Program-made: the position numbers and the translations under genes
Assembly (NCBI RefSeq): GCF_002929215.1
Contig: NZ_PJII01000009.1
Span: 46,098-110,097 of the forward strand
From: Arthrobacter sp. ZGTC412
Lineage (GTDB): Bacteria > Actinomycetota > Actinomycetes > Actinomycetales > Micrococcaceae
Length of the DNA: 64,000 nt
Direction: 5' to 3'
Part shown: positions 26,502 through 35,120 of the stretch, one piece after another
How the letters are laid out: each line of letters starts with the position of its first letter
Position numbering within the stretch: position 1 is the stretch's first letter
The notes under the pieces: model-generated
Database searches by the model: none
What the model saw: only the letters and a program-made list of their open reading frames with translations
What the model was told of the DNA's origin: nothing

Positions 26502-27166
26502 ATGAATACTACGATCGCGATCATCGGTGCCGGACGCGGCCTGGGTCTTGCCTCTGCCCGCCGCTTCGGAGACGAAGGCTTCAACATTGCCCTGCTCTCC
26601 CGTACCCAGGAACATGTCGATGCTTTGGCTGCGGAACTGGCCGACGCCGGTATCACCGCCCGCGGTTACGCCGCCGACGTCCGTGACCAGGAAGGGCTCA
26701 ACACCGCCCTTGCCCGGGCAGCCGAGGACCTGGGGCCTGTTGAATTCTCCAGTACAGCCCCGTGCCGTCCAAGGAATATCTCCGTCCTGTTCTTGACACA
26801 ACGTCCGAGGAACTGCGTTCGGCGCTTGAGTTCTCAGCGCTGGGAGCCGCCGCCGCCATCAATGCGGTGCTTCCCGGCATGCGTGCCCTTGGGCGCGGAA
26901 CCGCCCTGTTCATCAACGGCTCCAGCGCCGTCCGTCCCAACCACAACTACGCCGGCACCTCCGCCGCGTTCGCCGCCGAATCCGCGTACGCCCAGATGCT
27001 CCATGACGCCTTGGCACCGGAAGGAATCCACGTAGCGCAGCTCATCATTCCCCTGGGCATCGGCGGAGGCGACCCTGCGCACGAACCGGCAGCCCTGTCC
27101 GAAACTCTTTGGAGCATCTACAGCGATGGGAAAGACTTCCGCACCTTCGTGACACCTCTCGACTGA
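26502..27166 (+). pseudogene. SDR-family oxidoreductase, frameshifted
   Basis: Frame one reads MNTTIAIIGAGRGLGLASAR through RAAEDLGPVEF; frame two continues LQYSPVPSKEYLRPVLDTTS to the stop. The change is near 26745, consistent with loss of one base in GTTGAA(G)TTCTCC. Together they give about 221 residues of an SDR with GAGRGLG, and NGSS in place of the catalytic Ser region. The usual YxxxK appears as NYAGTSAAF, without the Lys, so even the intact form is atypical. It is paired with the MmyB regulator. Confidence 0.82.
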
Positions 27167-27350
27167 GGACACGGGACTGCTTTCCGTGCCTGCCGCCCAA
27201 GGCCGCTGCGATGCCACGGGCGGCCGGGGCGAGGGCTGGCTCCTATAGGGGTCCCTCCCAGTACCCGTAACAACAGGGGCTCCTACCCTTCTTCGCCAAC
27301 TGCTTTGCTGGAATGGACAACTATTCTCACCGAAAGGGGAACCATCTCCC

Positions 27351-27824
27351 ATGCGCCTAAACATGCGGGCCCTGGCTGCGACCATCATGCTCGCGTTGCC
27401 CCTGGCCGGGTGCAACACTTCGTCGAACGGCCCGGCCTCCACCACTGAGCCACCGTCCTCACCGGCAGACAGCACCCCGATCACCATCGACATAGATGGC
27501 GAGACCATGACAGGCACCCTTTCCAGCAACGCAACTGCACGCTCCCTGATCGGGCAGCTTCCCTTGACGCTCTCCTTCAGGGACTACGGCGGCCAGGAAA
27601 AAATCGCAGAGCTGCCGGAGGCACTTTCGCTCGACGGCGTGCCCGCCGGCGACAGCGCAGAACCACTGACCATCGGCTACTACGCGCCCGACCAAGCCCT
27701 CGTCCTCTACTACGAGAGCGTCGGGTACTCCCGCGGAATTGTGCGGATCGGATTGTTCGATAATCTCGCGGCGATCCGGGACCAAACAAGCGGTTTTTCC
27801 GCCAGGCTGGCTCCCGCTAACTGA
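27351..27824 (+). CDS. Cyclophilin-like domain lipoprotein
   Basis: A 157-residue lipoprotein: signal LAATIMLALPLAGC with lipobox, a Ser/Pro/Thr linker, then a cyclophilin-like beta barrel (ITIDIDGETMTGTLSSNAT, SLIGQLPLTLSFRDYGGQEK, LTIGYYAPDQALVLYYESVG, GIVRIGLFDN). It is exported and membrane-anchored. It is an intact paralogue of the broken gene at 21217-21765. Both lie beside SDR genes, a recurring association. No catalytic role can be claimed. Confidence 0.8.
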   Translation: MRLNMRALAATIMLALPLAGCNTSSNGPASTTEPPSSPADSTPITIDIDGETMTGTLSSNATARSLIGQLPLTLSFRDYGGQEKIAELPEALSLDGVPAGDSAEPLTIGYYAPDQALVLYYESVGYSRGIVRIGLFDNLAAIRDQTSGFSARLAPAN

Positions 27825-27875
27825 GCGGGATGACACGGCTACTCCGAACATTCTCCACACAAGAACGGAACCGCT

Positions 27876-29144
27876 TTGACTCGAGCAACCCTTGAGGATG
27901 GCGCGCGCCAAGCGCCCATCGACGCCCTGCCCCGCGAAAACAGCATCATTGAAGAAGCAAAGGATTCCGCCCCAGCAAGCGACCCTTCCGTCCCGGCCGG
28001 GCCCTTTCCCTGGGCGGCCCTGCTGGTCATGGCCCTGATGGGATTCCTTCTGATAGCCACCGAGACCATGCCCGCCGGCCTGTTGCCGCAAATAGCTTCG
28101 GGACTGGCCGTCACCGAGGGCACCGCAGGGCAGTTTGTCAGTGCCTACGCCCTGGGAACAGTCATCGCGGCAATGCCCGCAATCGCGTTGACACGGGGCC
28201 TGCGCCGGAAGCCCGTTTTCCTTGTCGGGATACTCGGCTTCCTGGCCGCGAACCTCATTACGGCTTTCTCAACCGACATCGTTCTCTCGCTGGGAGCACG
28301 GCTGCTGGCCGGTGCATTCTCCGGCCTGCTGTGGGGAATGACTGCCGGCTATGCCCGGCGTATCACGGCTCCGCACCAGGCTGGCCGCGCCTTGTCGGTT
28401 GCATCAGTTGGAACCCCCGTCGGCCTGGCGGTGGGGACGCCTTTCGGCTCCTGGCTGGGTACGACTTTCGACTGGCGCTGGTCCTTCGGCGTGCTCTCAA
28501 TCCTCACGGTGGTCACCGTGCTGCTGGCGGTCTTCCTGGTCCCGGACGCGCCCGGCCAACGCGCCGGGACACGAGTACCCCTCGCACGGGTCTTCGCCAT
28601 CCCGGGAGTCGCAGTTGTCCTCGGCGTCATCGTCAGCTGGATGCTTGGGCACAACATCATGTACACCTACATCGGCTCCTATCTCCGCGGGGCAAGCCTT
28701 GATCTCTCGGTGGACGTTGCGCTCGTAACGTTCGGTGCGGCCGCCATTGCGGGAATCGCCATCACCGGTGCCGTGATCGACAAGGGCCTTCGACGCCTGG
28801 TCCTGCTCAGCCTCGGGTCCTTCATCGCGGCCGGTGCGATCTTCATCGTTGGCCACGCGTCATTGGTGGCAGTCTTCGCAGCGATCGTCCTGTGGGGCAT
28901 CGCCTTCGGCGGCGCGGCAGCACAGCTGCAGACAGCCATCAGCGCTGCAAGCGGGGAAAACGCCGACGTCGCCAACTCAATGCTCGGCGTCGCGTTCAAC
29001 CTCGCGATCTTCGCCGCAGGTGTGGCGGGCGCTGTGGTGATCAGCAGCTTCGACGGGATCGTCCTCCCGGCCGCCCTGGTGGGACTTGCCGCCGTCGCCC
29101 TCGTTATCGCTGTTGCCGGACGCCGCACAGCATTCCCCACCTAG
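27876..29144 (+). CDS. MFS transporter, drug:H+ antiporter-1 type
   Basis: A 422-residue permease with 12 hydrophobic segments after a 35-residue polar N-terminus. ATETMPAGLLPQIASGLAVT and the motif near RLLAGAFSGLLWGMTAGYARR are typical of the AraJ/NepI/CmlA-like DHA1 group, exporters of sugars, nucleosides or drugs. The start is a TTG (51 bases after the lipoprotein gene), with only a weak GGAA site. It is probably cotranscribed with the lipoprotein gene. Confidence 0.85.
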   Translation: MTRATLEDGARQAPIDALPRENSIIEEAKDSAPASDPSVPAGPFPWAALLVMALMGFLLIATETMPAGLLPQIASGLAVTEGTAGQFVSAYALGTVIAAMPAIALTRGLRRKPVFLVGILGFLAANLITAFSTDIVLSLGARLLAGAFSGLLWGMTAGYARRITAPHQAGRALSVASVGTPVGLAVGTPFGSWLGTTFDWRWSFGVLSILTVVTVLLAVFLVPDAPGQRAGTRVPLARVFAIPGVAVVLGVIVSWMLGHNIMYTYIGSYLRGASLDLSVDVALVTFGAAAIAGIAITGAVIDKGLRRLVLLSLGSFIAAGAIFIVGHASLVAVFAAIVLWGIAFGGAAAQLQTAISAASGENADVANSMLGVAFNLAIFAAGVAGAVVISSFDGIVLPAALVGLAAVALVIAVAGRRTAFPT

Positions 29145-29222
29145 ACAGCCCACCTAGCCAGTAAAGCGGCGCCTGCAACAGCAGCACTGCAACATACATC
29201 CTCAAAGCATCAGGAGACAGCC

Positions 29223-30365
29223 GTGAAAGCCACCCGCACGCCAGCCCTGTTGGCAGTCACTATCGGAGCGGGCCTAATGTTGGCCTCCTGCGCTGCCACG
29301 TCGCCGGCATCCCCGCCGCCGGTCACGTCGGCTGTTCCCTCCCCCGCCCCGTCTTCCTCGTCAGCCGAGGCGTCGGCGTCGGCGACAGCGGGGAATGCCA
29401 CGCCGACGGGCACGCCCCAGGCCGTGGCCACCGGGCTGGAGGCTCCCTGGTCCGTGGTGTTCCGCAACGGCACCCCGCTGGTCAGTGAGCGGGACAGCGG
29501 GCGGATCCTCGAGCTCAGCCCTGACGGCACCACGCGCACCATTGGAGACATTCCCGGCGTGGCGGGCGTTGGGGAAGGTGGGCTGCTGGGCCTGGCTGTG
29601 GACAGCCAGGGCCGCCTGTACGTGTACTCCACCGGGAGGGACGGGAACAGGCTCCAGCGCTTCGACGTCACCGGAGAACCCGGGTCCCTGGCGCTGGGGC
29701 GGCCCGAAACGCTGCTCGACGGGATTGCGTCGGCGAGCTATCACGACGGCGGCCGGATTGCCTTCGGGCCCGACGGCATGCTCTACGTGACGATCGGGGA
29801 TGCGGGCCGGAGCGGCAGTTCCCAGGACCTCGACTCCCTGAACGGGAAGATCCTGAGAATGACCCCCGACGGCGACGTACCCGGTGACAACCCCTTCCCG
29901 GATTCGCTCGTCTACAGTTACGGACACCGCAACCCCCAGGGCCTGGCCTGGGCGGAGGACGGCACCATGTTCGCCACCGAGTTCGGGCAGAACACCTGGG
30001 ACGAGCTGAACATCATCACCACGGGAGCCAACTACGGCTGGCCGACGGTGGAAGGAATAGCCACCACAGGGGACTTCACCGACCCCGTGCAGCAGTGGGA
30101 GCCCTCCGAGGCCAGCCCCAGCGGCATGACACACATTGACGGGAACCTGTTCATCGCCAACCTGCGCGGACAGGTCCTCAGGGCCGTGCCCGTAGCCGAC
30201 CCCTCCACCTCAACCATCTACCACAGCGGTGAATTCGGCCGCATCCGCGATGTCACGGAGGCTCCGGACGGGAGGCTCTGGTTCGTCACCAACAACACCG
30301 ACGGCCGGGGTACGCCCGGGCCCGACGACGACCGCATCCTCAGCGTGGAGCTGACCCGGCAGTGA
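29223..30365 (+). CDS. Lipoprotein PQQ-type soluble aldose sugar dehydrogenase
   Basis: A 380-residue protein: lipoprotein signal ending LMLASC, a 45-residue Ser/Pro/Ala linker, then a six-bladed beta propeller of the glucose/sorbosone dehydrogenase family (GLEAPWSVVF, EGGLLGLAVD, YHDGGRIAFGPDGMLYVTIG, YSYGHRNPQGLAW, ELNIITTGANYGWP, GEFGRIRDV). These segments hold the calcium and PQQ sites in the family. GTG start with AGGAGA upstream. It likely oxidises a sugar outside the membrane, or is a related lactonase-like propeller. Confidence 0.88.
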   Translation: MKATRTPALLAVTIGAGLMLASCAATSPASPPPVTSAVPSPAPSSSSAEASASATAGNATPTGTPQAVATGLEAPWSVVFRNGTPLVSERDSGRILELSPDGTTRTIGDIPGVAGVGEGGLLGLAVDSQGRLYVYSTGRDGNRLQRFDVTGEPGSLALGRPETLLDGIASASYHDGGRIAFGPDGMLYVTIGDAGRSGSSQDLDSLNGKILRMTPDGDVPGDNPFPDSLVYSYGHRNPQGLAWAEDGTMFATEFGQNTWDELNIITTGANYGWPTVEGIATTGDFTDPVQQWEPSEASPSGMTHIDGNLFIANLRGQVLRAVPVADPSTSTIYHSGEFGRIRDVTEAPDGRLWFVTNNTDGRGTPGPDDDRILSVELTRQ

Positions 30366-30408
30366 GCAGACGCTACGAGATCACTGTGCGGCATTCACGT
30401 CTGCACTC

Positions 30409-31179
30409 GTGTTGACCAGCGACCAGACGCAAAGAGTCCGGCGCCTCCCGCTTCGGATGCTTTTGGGACTTCTCCTGCTCGGGGTGCTCGCGTCAGTATC
30501 GGTGCTCTTCGGGCCCGGCGTGTTCAGTGGCTTGCGCACCGAGATCACCCCGGCCCTGTCGCCCCCGGAATGCACGGTCGAAACCTCGGAGGGAGAGGTC
30601 GGGCTCGACCGTGACGAGGCGCAGCTGGCAACGACCGCGGTCGCGCTCCTGGCCCGCGGGATGGAGGCACCTGACACTTCCGGCATCGACGGGGCGGTGT
30701 TGCAGCGGCTGGCGGAAGGGCCATCCGAAGACGCTGGTCCTACCCTGAGCTGCCGGGGATCGGCCGCGAATGACCTGCAGGAACAACAGCTGAATGTCAC
30801 CGGCCTGACACCGCGCGCCGAGCAGGTGCGCGAGGCCATGACCGAGGTGTTCGGTGACCAGAGCCTGGGCGGGTTCGCCCCGGGTGGCGTCGGTCAGGGG
30901 CACGGAGCTGACTCGACGCACTACGACGGCCGGGCGATCGACATCTTCTTCCGTCCGGTGACCGAGGAAAACCGGCGTCAGGGATGGATACTTGCCCACT
31001 GGCTTGTCGCTCACACCGGGGACCTGGACATCCAGTACGTTATCTTCGACGACCGGTTTTGGAGCGTGCACAGCTCGAGCCGGCAATGGCATCACTACGA
31101 CGCCCCTGAGCCCGGCAACGAGATCCTGCGGCACCTCGACCACGTGCACGTGGACGTGCTGGGCGGAAGTCCTGACTGA
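30409..31179 (+). CDS. Membrane-anchored M15-like/VldE-like cell-wall domain protein
   Basis: A 256-residue protein with one N-terminal anchor (RMLLGLLLLGVLASVSVLFG) and an outer C-terminal domain. GHGADSTHYDGRAIDIFF, IQYVIFDDRFWSVHSSSRQW and HLDHVHVDV carry the His/Asp/His pattern of zinc peptidase-like domains found in actinobacterial peptidoglycan enzymes. GTG start, 43 bases after the dehydrogenase gene. Likely role in cell-wall turnover; catalytic activity not proven. Confidence 0.75.
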   Translation: MLTSDQTQRVRRLPLRMLLGLLLLGVLASVSVLFGPGVFSGLRTEITPALSPPECTVETSEGEVGLDRDEAQLATTAVALLARGMEAPDTSGIDGAVLQRLAEGPSEDAGPTLSCRGSAANDLQEQQLNVTGLTPRAEQVREAMTEVFGDQSLGGFAPGGVGQGHGADSTHYDGRAIDIFFRPVTEENRRQGWILAHWLVAHTGDLDIQYVIFDDRFWSVHSSSRQWHHYDAPEPGNEILRHLDHVHVDVLGGSPD

Positions 31180-31398
31180 AATCCAGACCCGGGCTCATCC
31201 CCTTCAACAGTCGCCTCGGCCGTGTTCCAAGCCTGCAAGGCGCAAGCTGGCGCGATCGGCGAAATCAGGGGTCCAATCGGCTGAAGGTGGGTGACCGGAA
31301 AGAACACCATCAGCACCCGCTTACTGTGCGGCCACGGAACGGGGTGACCAGAGCCGCCTTGGCGTCATGCGGGGAAGTAATTCGGTTTCTGTGAACTA

Positions 31399-31427
31399 TT
31401 GACATCGTTTGGTGTCGTATCTATGTT
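31399..31427 (+). promoter_or_regulatory. Sigma70-type promoter for the nucleoside permease gene
   Basis: TTGACA (31399-31404), 17 bases, then TATGTT (31422-31427). The spacing is ideal. The predicted transcript has a leader of about 93 bases before the ATG at 31527. Confidence 0.65.
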
Positions 31428-31526
31428 GCCTTCATGGAAGCTGGGCGGCGTCCCCTGGGGTCGTTGGCCAGGTCGGCCCGCATTGGCGGTCTGAGACCCG
31501 GAGTCATCGTTTCCTGAGGAGATGTC

Positions 31527-32867
31527 ATGGCAGAAGACCGAAGCAGCGGGAGCATGGCGGTCGGGATCAGACTGCGGCTCTCCTTAATGATGTTCCTGCA
31601 GTTCTTCGTCTGGGGCGCCTGGTTCGTCACCATGGGAACCTTCCTGGGTCAGGGTCTGGCCGCCTCCGGCAGCCAGATCAGCCTGGCCTACCTGACCCAG
31701 TCCCTCGGAGCCATATTGGCGCCGCTCATCATCGGACTCATCGCCGACCAGTTCTTCGCGGCCCAAAAGATCCTTGCCATCCTGCACATCGCCGGGGCCG
31801 CCCTGCTGTGGTTCGCCTCGACGATGACCGACTTCGGCGCGTTCTTCCCCGTCATCCTGGTCTACATGATCCTGTACATGCCGACCCTGGCACTGGTGAA
31901 CTCAATTTCGTTCCGCCAGATGCAGGACCCCGAGAAACAATTCCCCGCGGTGCGTGTACTGGGAACAATCGGCTGGATCGTAGCCGGCGTCACCATCGGA
32001 TGGCTCGGCTGGGAACAAGGAGCCCAGCTGTCGATGACCTTCCAAATGGCAGCCATCGCCTCGCTGCTCCTCGGAGTGTTTGCCTTCACCCTCCCCGCCA
32101 CCCCGCCGACCGGAAAAGCAGGAAAATCCAGCATCGGTGACATGCTCGGGCTCGAAGCCCTCGGCCTGCTCAAGTCCCGCTCCTACCTGGTCTTCTTCAT
32201 CGCATCCATCGCCATCTGCATCCCGCTGGCCTTCTACTACAACTTCACCAACCTCTTCCTCAACGAAATCGGCGTCGACGCCGCAGCGGCCGTCCAGTCC
32301 CTTGGCCAGGCCTCCGAAGTACTGTTCCTGCTGGTACTGCCATTCCTGCTCAAACGCCTGGGCGTGAAATGGACCCTCGCCATCGGCATGGCCGCCTGGG
32401 CGCTGCGCTACGTCTTCTTCGCCTTCGGCGACACCGGCGGCATGTACTGGATGCTGCTGCTGGGCATCCTCCTGCACGGCGTCTGCTACGACTTCTTCTT
32501 CGTCGCCGGACAGATCTACACCAACAAGTTCGCCGGCGACCGGTTCCGCAGCGCCGCCCAAGGACTCATCACCCTTGCCACCTACGGCATCGGCATCCTC
32601 ATCGGCTCACTGCTGGCCGGACCAATCGTCGACACCTTCGCCACCCCCGACAACCACGAATGGCGCCCAATCTGGCTCATCCCCGCCGCCATCGCCGCCG
32701 TAGTCCTGCTGGCCTTCCTGCTCCTCTTCAGGGATCGGGGCACACGCACAGACACCGACCTGGGGATGGAAACAGCGTCAACAACCCTCGAAGCCCCGGG
32801 AGCACCACTTCCCGCCCCCGATGCCCGACAGAGCAACACCCCGCGCCAAGACCCGCGAAAGGAATAG
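31527..32867 (+). CDS. NupG/XapB-family nucleoside permease (MFS)
   Basis: A 446-residue 12-segment permease. Family features are LMMFLQFFVWGAWFVTMGTF at the N-terminus, FRQMQDPEKQFPAVRVLGTI, GWIVAGVTIGW, and FFFVAGQIYTNKFAGDRFRS in the second half. Relatives carry nucleosides with protons. GAGGAG lies 5 bases before the ATG, and a strong promoter is upstream. The polar C-terminal tail (from about 405) is dispensable-looking. Confidence 0.9.
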   Translation: MAEDRSSGSMAVGIRLRLSLMMFLQFFVWGAWFVTMGTFLGQGLAASGSQISLAYLTQSLGAILAPLIIGLIADQFFAAQKILAILHIAGAALLWFASTMTDFGAFFPVILVYMILYMPTLALVNSISFRQMQDPEKQFPAVRVLGTIGWIVAGVTIGWLGWEQGAQLSMTFQMAAIASLLLGVFAFTLPATPPTGKAGKSSIGDMLGLEALGLLKSRSYLVFFIASIAICIPLAFYYNFTNLFLNEIGVDAAAAVQSLGQASEVLFLLVLPFLLKRLGVKWTLAIGMAAWALRYVFFAFGDTGGMYWMLLLGILLHGVCYDFFFVAGQIYTNKFAGDRFRSAAQGLITLATYGIGILIGSLLAGPIVDTFATPDNHEWRPIWLIPAAIAAVVLLAFLLLFRDRGTRTDTDLGMETASTTLEAPGAPLPAPDARQSNTPRQDPRKE

Positions 32868-33328
32868 TCACCCCTGAGGATCGGGGCCTGCCTGCGAATA
32901 CTGATGGCAAAATCGGCCGGTATTCACAATCCACCATGATGCACCGGGTCATTGCAGAACTACGACGTCTGTGTCCGTTCCAGGCGGTGGGTCCTTAGTC
33001 CAAGGGCGCGGAATTTCGTTGGTCTGCCTATCAAGCTATGTTGAAGGGATAGGGCCCGGACAGCTGGCCCGGACCACGGAAAGCCAACGGGTCAGGTACG
33101 GGTCAGGCCCTCCCAGGATGAGACTGGTTCTGTCATCTACCTCGACTCGTCCCACTCAAACGCCGATAATTGATCTTTCGTCAACCAGATTCATTCCGGC
33201 ACACCGTGAGGCCTCGGCTTGGAATAGTGTGCCGCATGCTGCCGAAGACATCGGTAGCGGGGAAGAAGCAGGATCGTTGCCCAGTCGAGATGGAGCAGAT
33301 CACTTCTTAGAGTTTGGGGTCGCGTGGC
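32868..33328. other. Intergenic with site S4
   Basis: No gene is seen in these 460 bases between convergent genes. It contains the 25-base site S4 at 33162-33186. Confidence 0.45.
33162..33186. repeat. 25-bp imperfect palindromic site S4
   Basis: GCCGATAATTGA, TCT, then TTCGTCAACC. The outer halves match S1/S2/S5; the centre is changed. Confidence 0.6.
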
Positions 33329-34363
33329 TCAGGCTGTGTCGAAGGGCAGTGCTTTGTAGGCGGTTTCTTTGTTCATGTTCCAGCCGGCGACGATCCCGGA
33401 GCCGATCATTTGGTCGCTGAGACGTGCCAGACGGTATGCGGGGTCGGTGTCGAGTGCGAGTTGGAGGAATTGGTGCGCCTTGCTGCCTCTGCCTTCCCAC
33501 CAGTTGATGTAACCGATGGCCGTAAGGACCGGGGCCGAGTGCTGGGGGCTGCTGCGGGTGTAGGCGTGGAGGAGCAGTTGTTGTGCCCACTCGATGCGTG
33601 ACCATTTCGGTGCCTCTTGGGTTTGTGCGAACAGGATCTGCTGCATGGGTTCGTCGACCCCGTGGATGTCTGCGATGAGCCGGTCACGGATCGCGGGGAA
33701 CTGCAGGTTCGCGACCAGGGCGTGGCAGTCATCATCGCTGGGAAAGGTGTTGGAGTCGAGCATGTTTGACCAGAGTTTCCGGCCTTGCTTGAGTGCGGCG
33801 CCGGTTGTCTGGGAGGCGATGGTGTCGATGTGGTGTTCGACGGCGGCCGCTTTCGTTTGTGCTTGGCTGGTGGTTGGGAGGGTGATGCGGTCGTTGGGTT
33901 CGATGAAGCTGCCGCGGTAGATGAATTCGGCGTTGATGGCGCTGGTCTGGGTTGAGTTGACGGGCAGGGCGAGGCTGGTGCCGGGTTCGCCGTCGTAGGG
34001 GGAGAAGGTTTCGTCTCCGACGAAGAGTCCGTCCCGGATGGTGATGCCCTGTTCGGCGAGGACTCCTGTGAGAGCGGCGATGGTCCCGGCATGGGGTTTC
34101 GCCTGTCCGGGGTGGGCGGTTTCGCTGGTGTAGACGGCGAAGATGATGGATGTGGCGGTGGTGTCGCTGGTGAGGTAGTGGGCGACGGTGTGTGCGTAGG
34201 GGAGTTCCTGGCCGGGTTGGCGGAGGAGATCGATGCGCAGGGTCGCGCCGATGCTGTTCTCGTTCATGGTGATGCAGACCAGGCTTTCCTGTGGCCAGAA
34301 GCCCAGGGTGTGTCCGATGAAGCTGAGGACGTCTGATGGTGTTGTGATCGTGAGCTTTTCCAT
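33329..34363 (-). CDS. DUF4192 domain protein
   Basis: A 344-residue protein from the ATG at 34363, where the family sequence begins (LTITTPSDVLSFIGHTLGFW, PQESLVCI). DUF4192 proteins are common in actinobacteria and their mobile DNA; the function is unknown. Conserved landmarks here are TLRIDLLRQPG, GLFVGDETFSPYDG and the C-terminal TAIGYINWWEGRGSKAHQF, LQLALDTDPAYRLARL helical part. The frame stays open upstream to 34672, but that stretch lacks family character. It is convergent with the nucleoside permease and lies next to repeat A. Confidence 0.85.
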   Translation of the reverse strand: MEKLTITTPSDVLSFIGHTLGFWPQESLVCITMNENSIGATLRIDLLRQPGQELPYAHTVAHYLTSDTTATSIIFAVYTSETAHPGQAKPHAGTIAALTGVLAEQGITIRDGLFVGDETFSPYDGEPGTSLALPVNSTQTSAINAEFIYRGSFIEPNDRITLPTTSQAQTKAAAVEHHIDTIASQTTGAALKQGRKLWSNMLDSNTFPSDDDCHALVANLQFPAIRDRLIADIHGVDEPMQQILFAQTQEAPKWSRIEWAQQLLLHAYTRSSPQHSAPVLTAIGYINWWEGRGSKAHQFLQLALDTDPAYRLARLSDQMIGSGIVAGWNMNKETAYKALPFDTA

Positions 34364-34805
34364 GATCCCGTGTTTCCCTTCACCCTCTGTGTTGCTGCGG
34401 TTGTTGGTTGTGGGCGTCGTTCTGGTAGGGGACCACCCGCTGGGTTGAGGGGCCGGAGTGCAACTTGGGGGACCGGCGCCGGGGCAAAACTTCATCCGCA
34501 GGCAATGCTTCACGGTTCTGACCATGAAGTTTTGGTTCCGGCGTCGGCGCGGTAGCGCCCTGGTTGCGCGGAGGGCCCGCCCAGCGATCATGGGACATAT
34601 CAGAATGACAAGCAGCGTTGGAACTTCTGCCTGTCCATCGATGCCAAGGAACCAAGCGGCATGACCTACCAAGATAAGGTCAGTTCATAACGCTCGCCGC
34701 GATTGTGGCTCGGCGTGCGGAGCTTCCACACGGAGGAAAGTGGCGGATTCTAGGATTGCAAAGTCTGTTGAAGGGCGGAGCCAAATCTGTCAGGACAAAG
34801 AAAAA

Positions 34806-34831
34806 CCGCATCCCTTCGTTTCGAGATGCGG
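34806..34831 (-). terminator. Minus-strand intrinsic terminator in repeat A
   Basis: On the minus strand CCGCATC pairs with GATGCGG and is followed by TTTTTCTTT. Repeat B has the same structure with a longer stem (GCATCCC/GGGATGC, 63699-63720). No gene is seen upstream on this strand, so it may end a short untranslated RNA starting near the 34868 palindrome. Confidence 0.65.
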
Positions 34832-34867
34832 ACGTAGGTTGAAGGCTCTGACGGGCGGAAAACGGGG

Positions 34868-34884
34868 TGTGGACATTGTCCACA
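34868..34884. promoter_or_regulatory. 17-bp palindrome in repeat A
   Basis: TGTGGAC-ATT-GTCCACA, a perfect 7-base inverted repeat with a 3-base centre. Identical at 63749-63765 and with AGT centre at 35351-35367. Looks like a protein operator. Confidence 0.6.
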
Positions 34885-34973
34885 GTCTTGGCCTCGGATC
34901 GGGTAATACTGTCCTCGGACTGCTTCGAATTCCGCATGTTTCCGCGAGTTCCCAGTCTTTGCAGGGCCTGGAA

Positions 34974-35027
34974 GACAGTTCGAGTCCCACCTCGGGCACA
35001 GCATATCCCCTCGTCAGAGGGGTTTTT
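34974..35027 (+). other. tRNA-3'-end-like sequence and terminator in repeat A
   Basis: GTTCGAGTCCCACC plus TCGGGCA reads like the T-loop and 3' acceptor strand of a tRNA-Leu, but the left T-stem and the rest of the tRNA are missing. It is followed by a plus-strand terminator CCCCTC-GTCA-GAGGGG-TTTTT (35007-35027). Such fragments mark integration junctions at tRNA genes. Confidence 0.45.
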
Positions 35028-35120
35028 GCTTTAACGTGTTGACATGGCTTGTGTTGGCGTCCCTCTGACGCTAGGTTCGCGGGCTGTGGCCTGGCCGCCG
35101 CGGTGGCCTGTTCAGGTGTG

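Larger units (their letters stand above)
34645..35120. repeat. Direct repeat A (left boundary of the 28.9-kb island)
   Basis: About 475 bases that recur at 63523-64000 in the same orientation. The last 134 bases (34987-35120) are identical to 63867-64000; the earlier part is about as similar as diverged non-coding DNA, with small indels. It contains a minus-strand terminator, a 17-base palindrome, a tRNA-3'-end-like stretch and a plus-strand terminator. Copy B runs off the window, so the true length is unknown. Confidence 0.9.

Noticed and set aside
34974-34998. A functional tRNA gene
   Set aside because: Only the T-loop and 3' acceptor strand can be matched; the T-stem does not pair and no anticodon arm or 5' strand is present upstream in either repeat copy.
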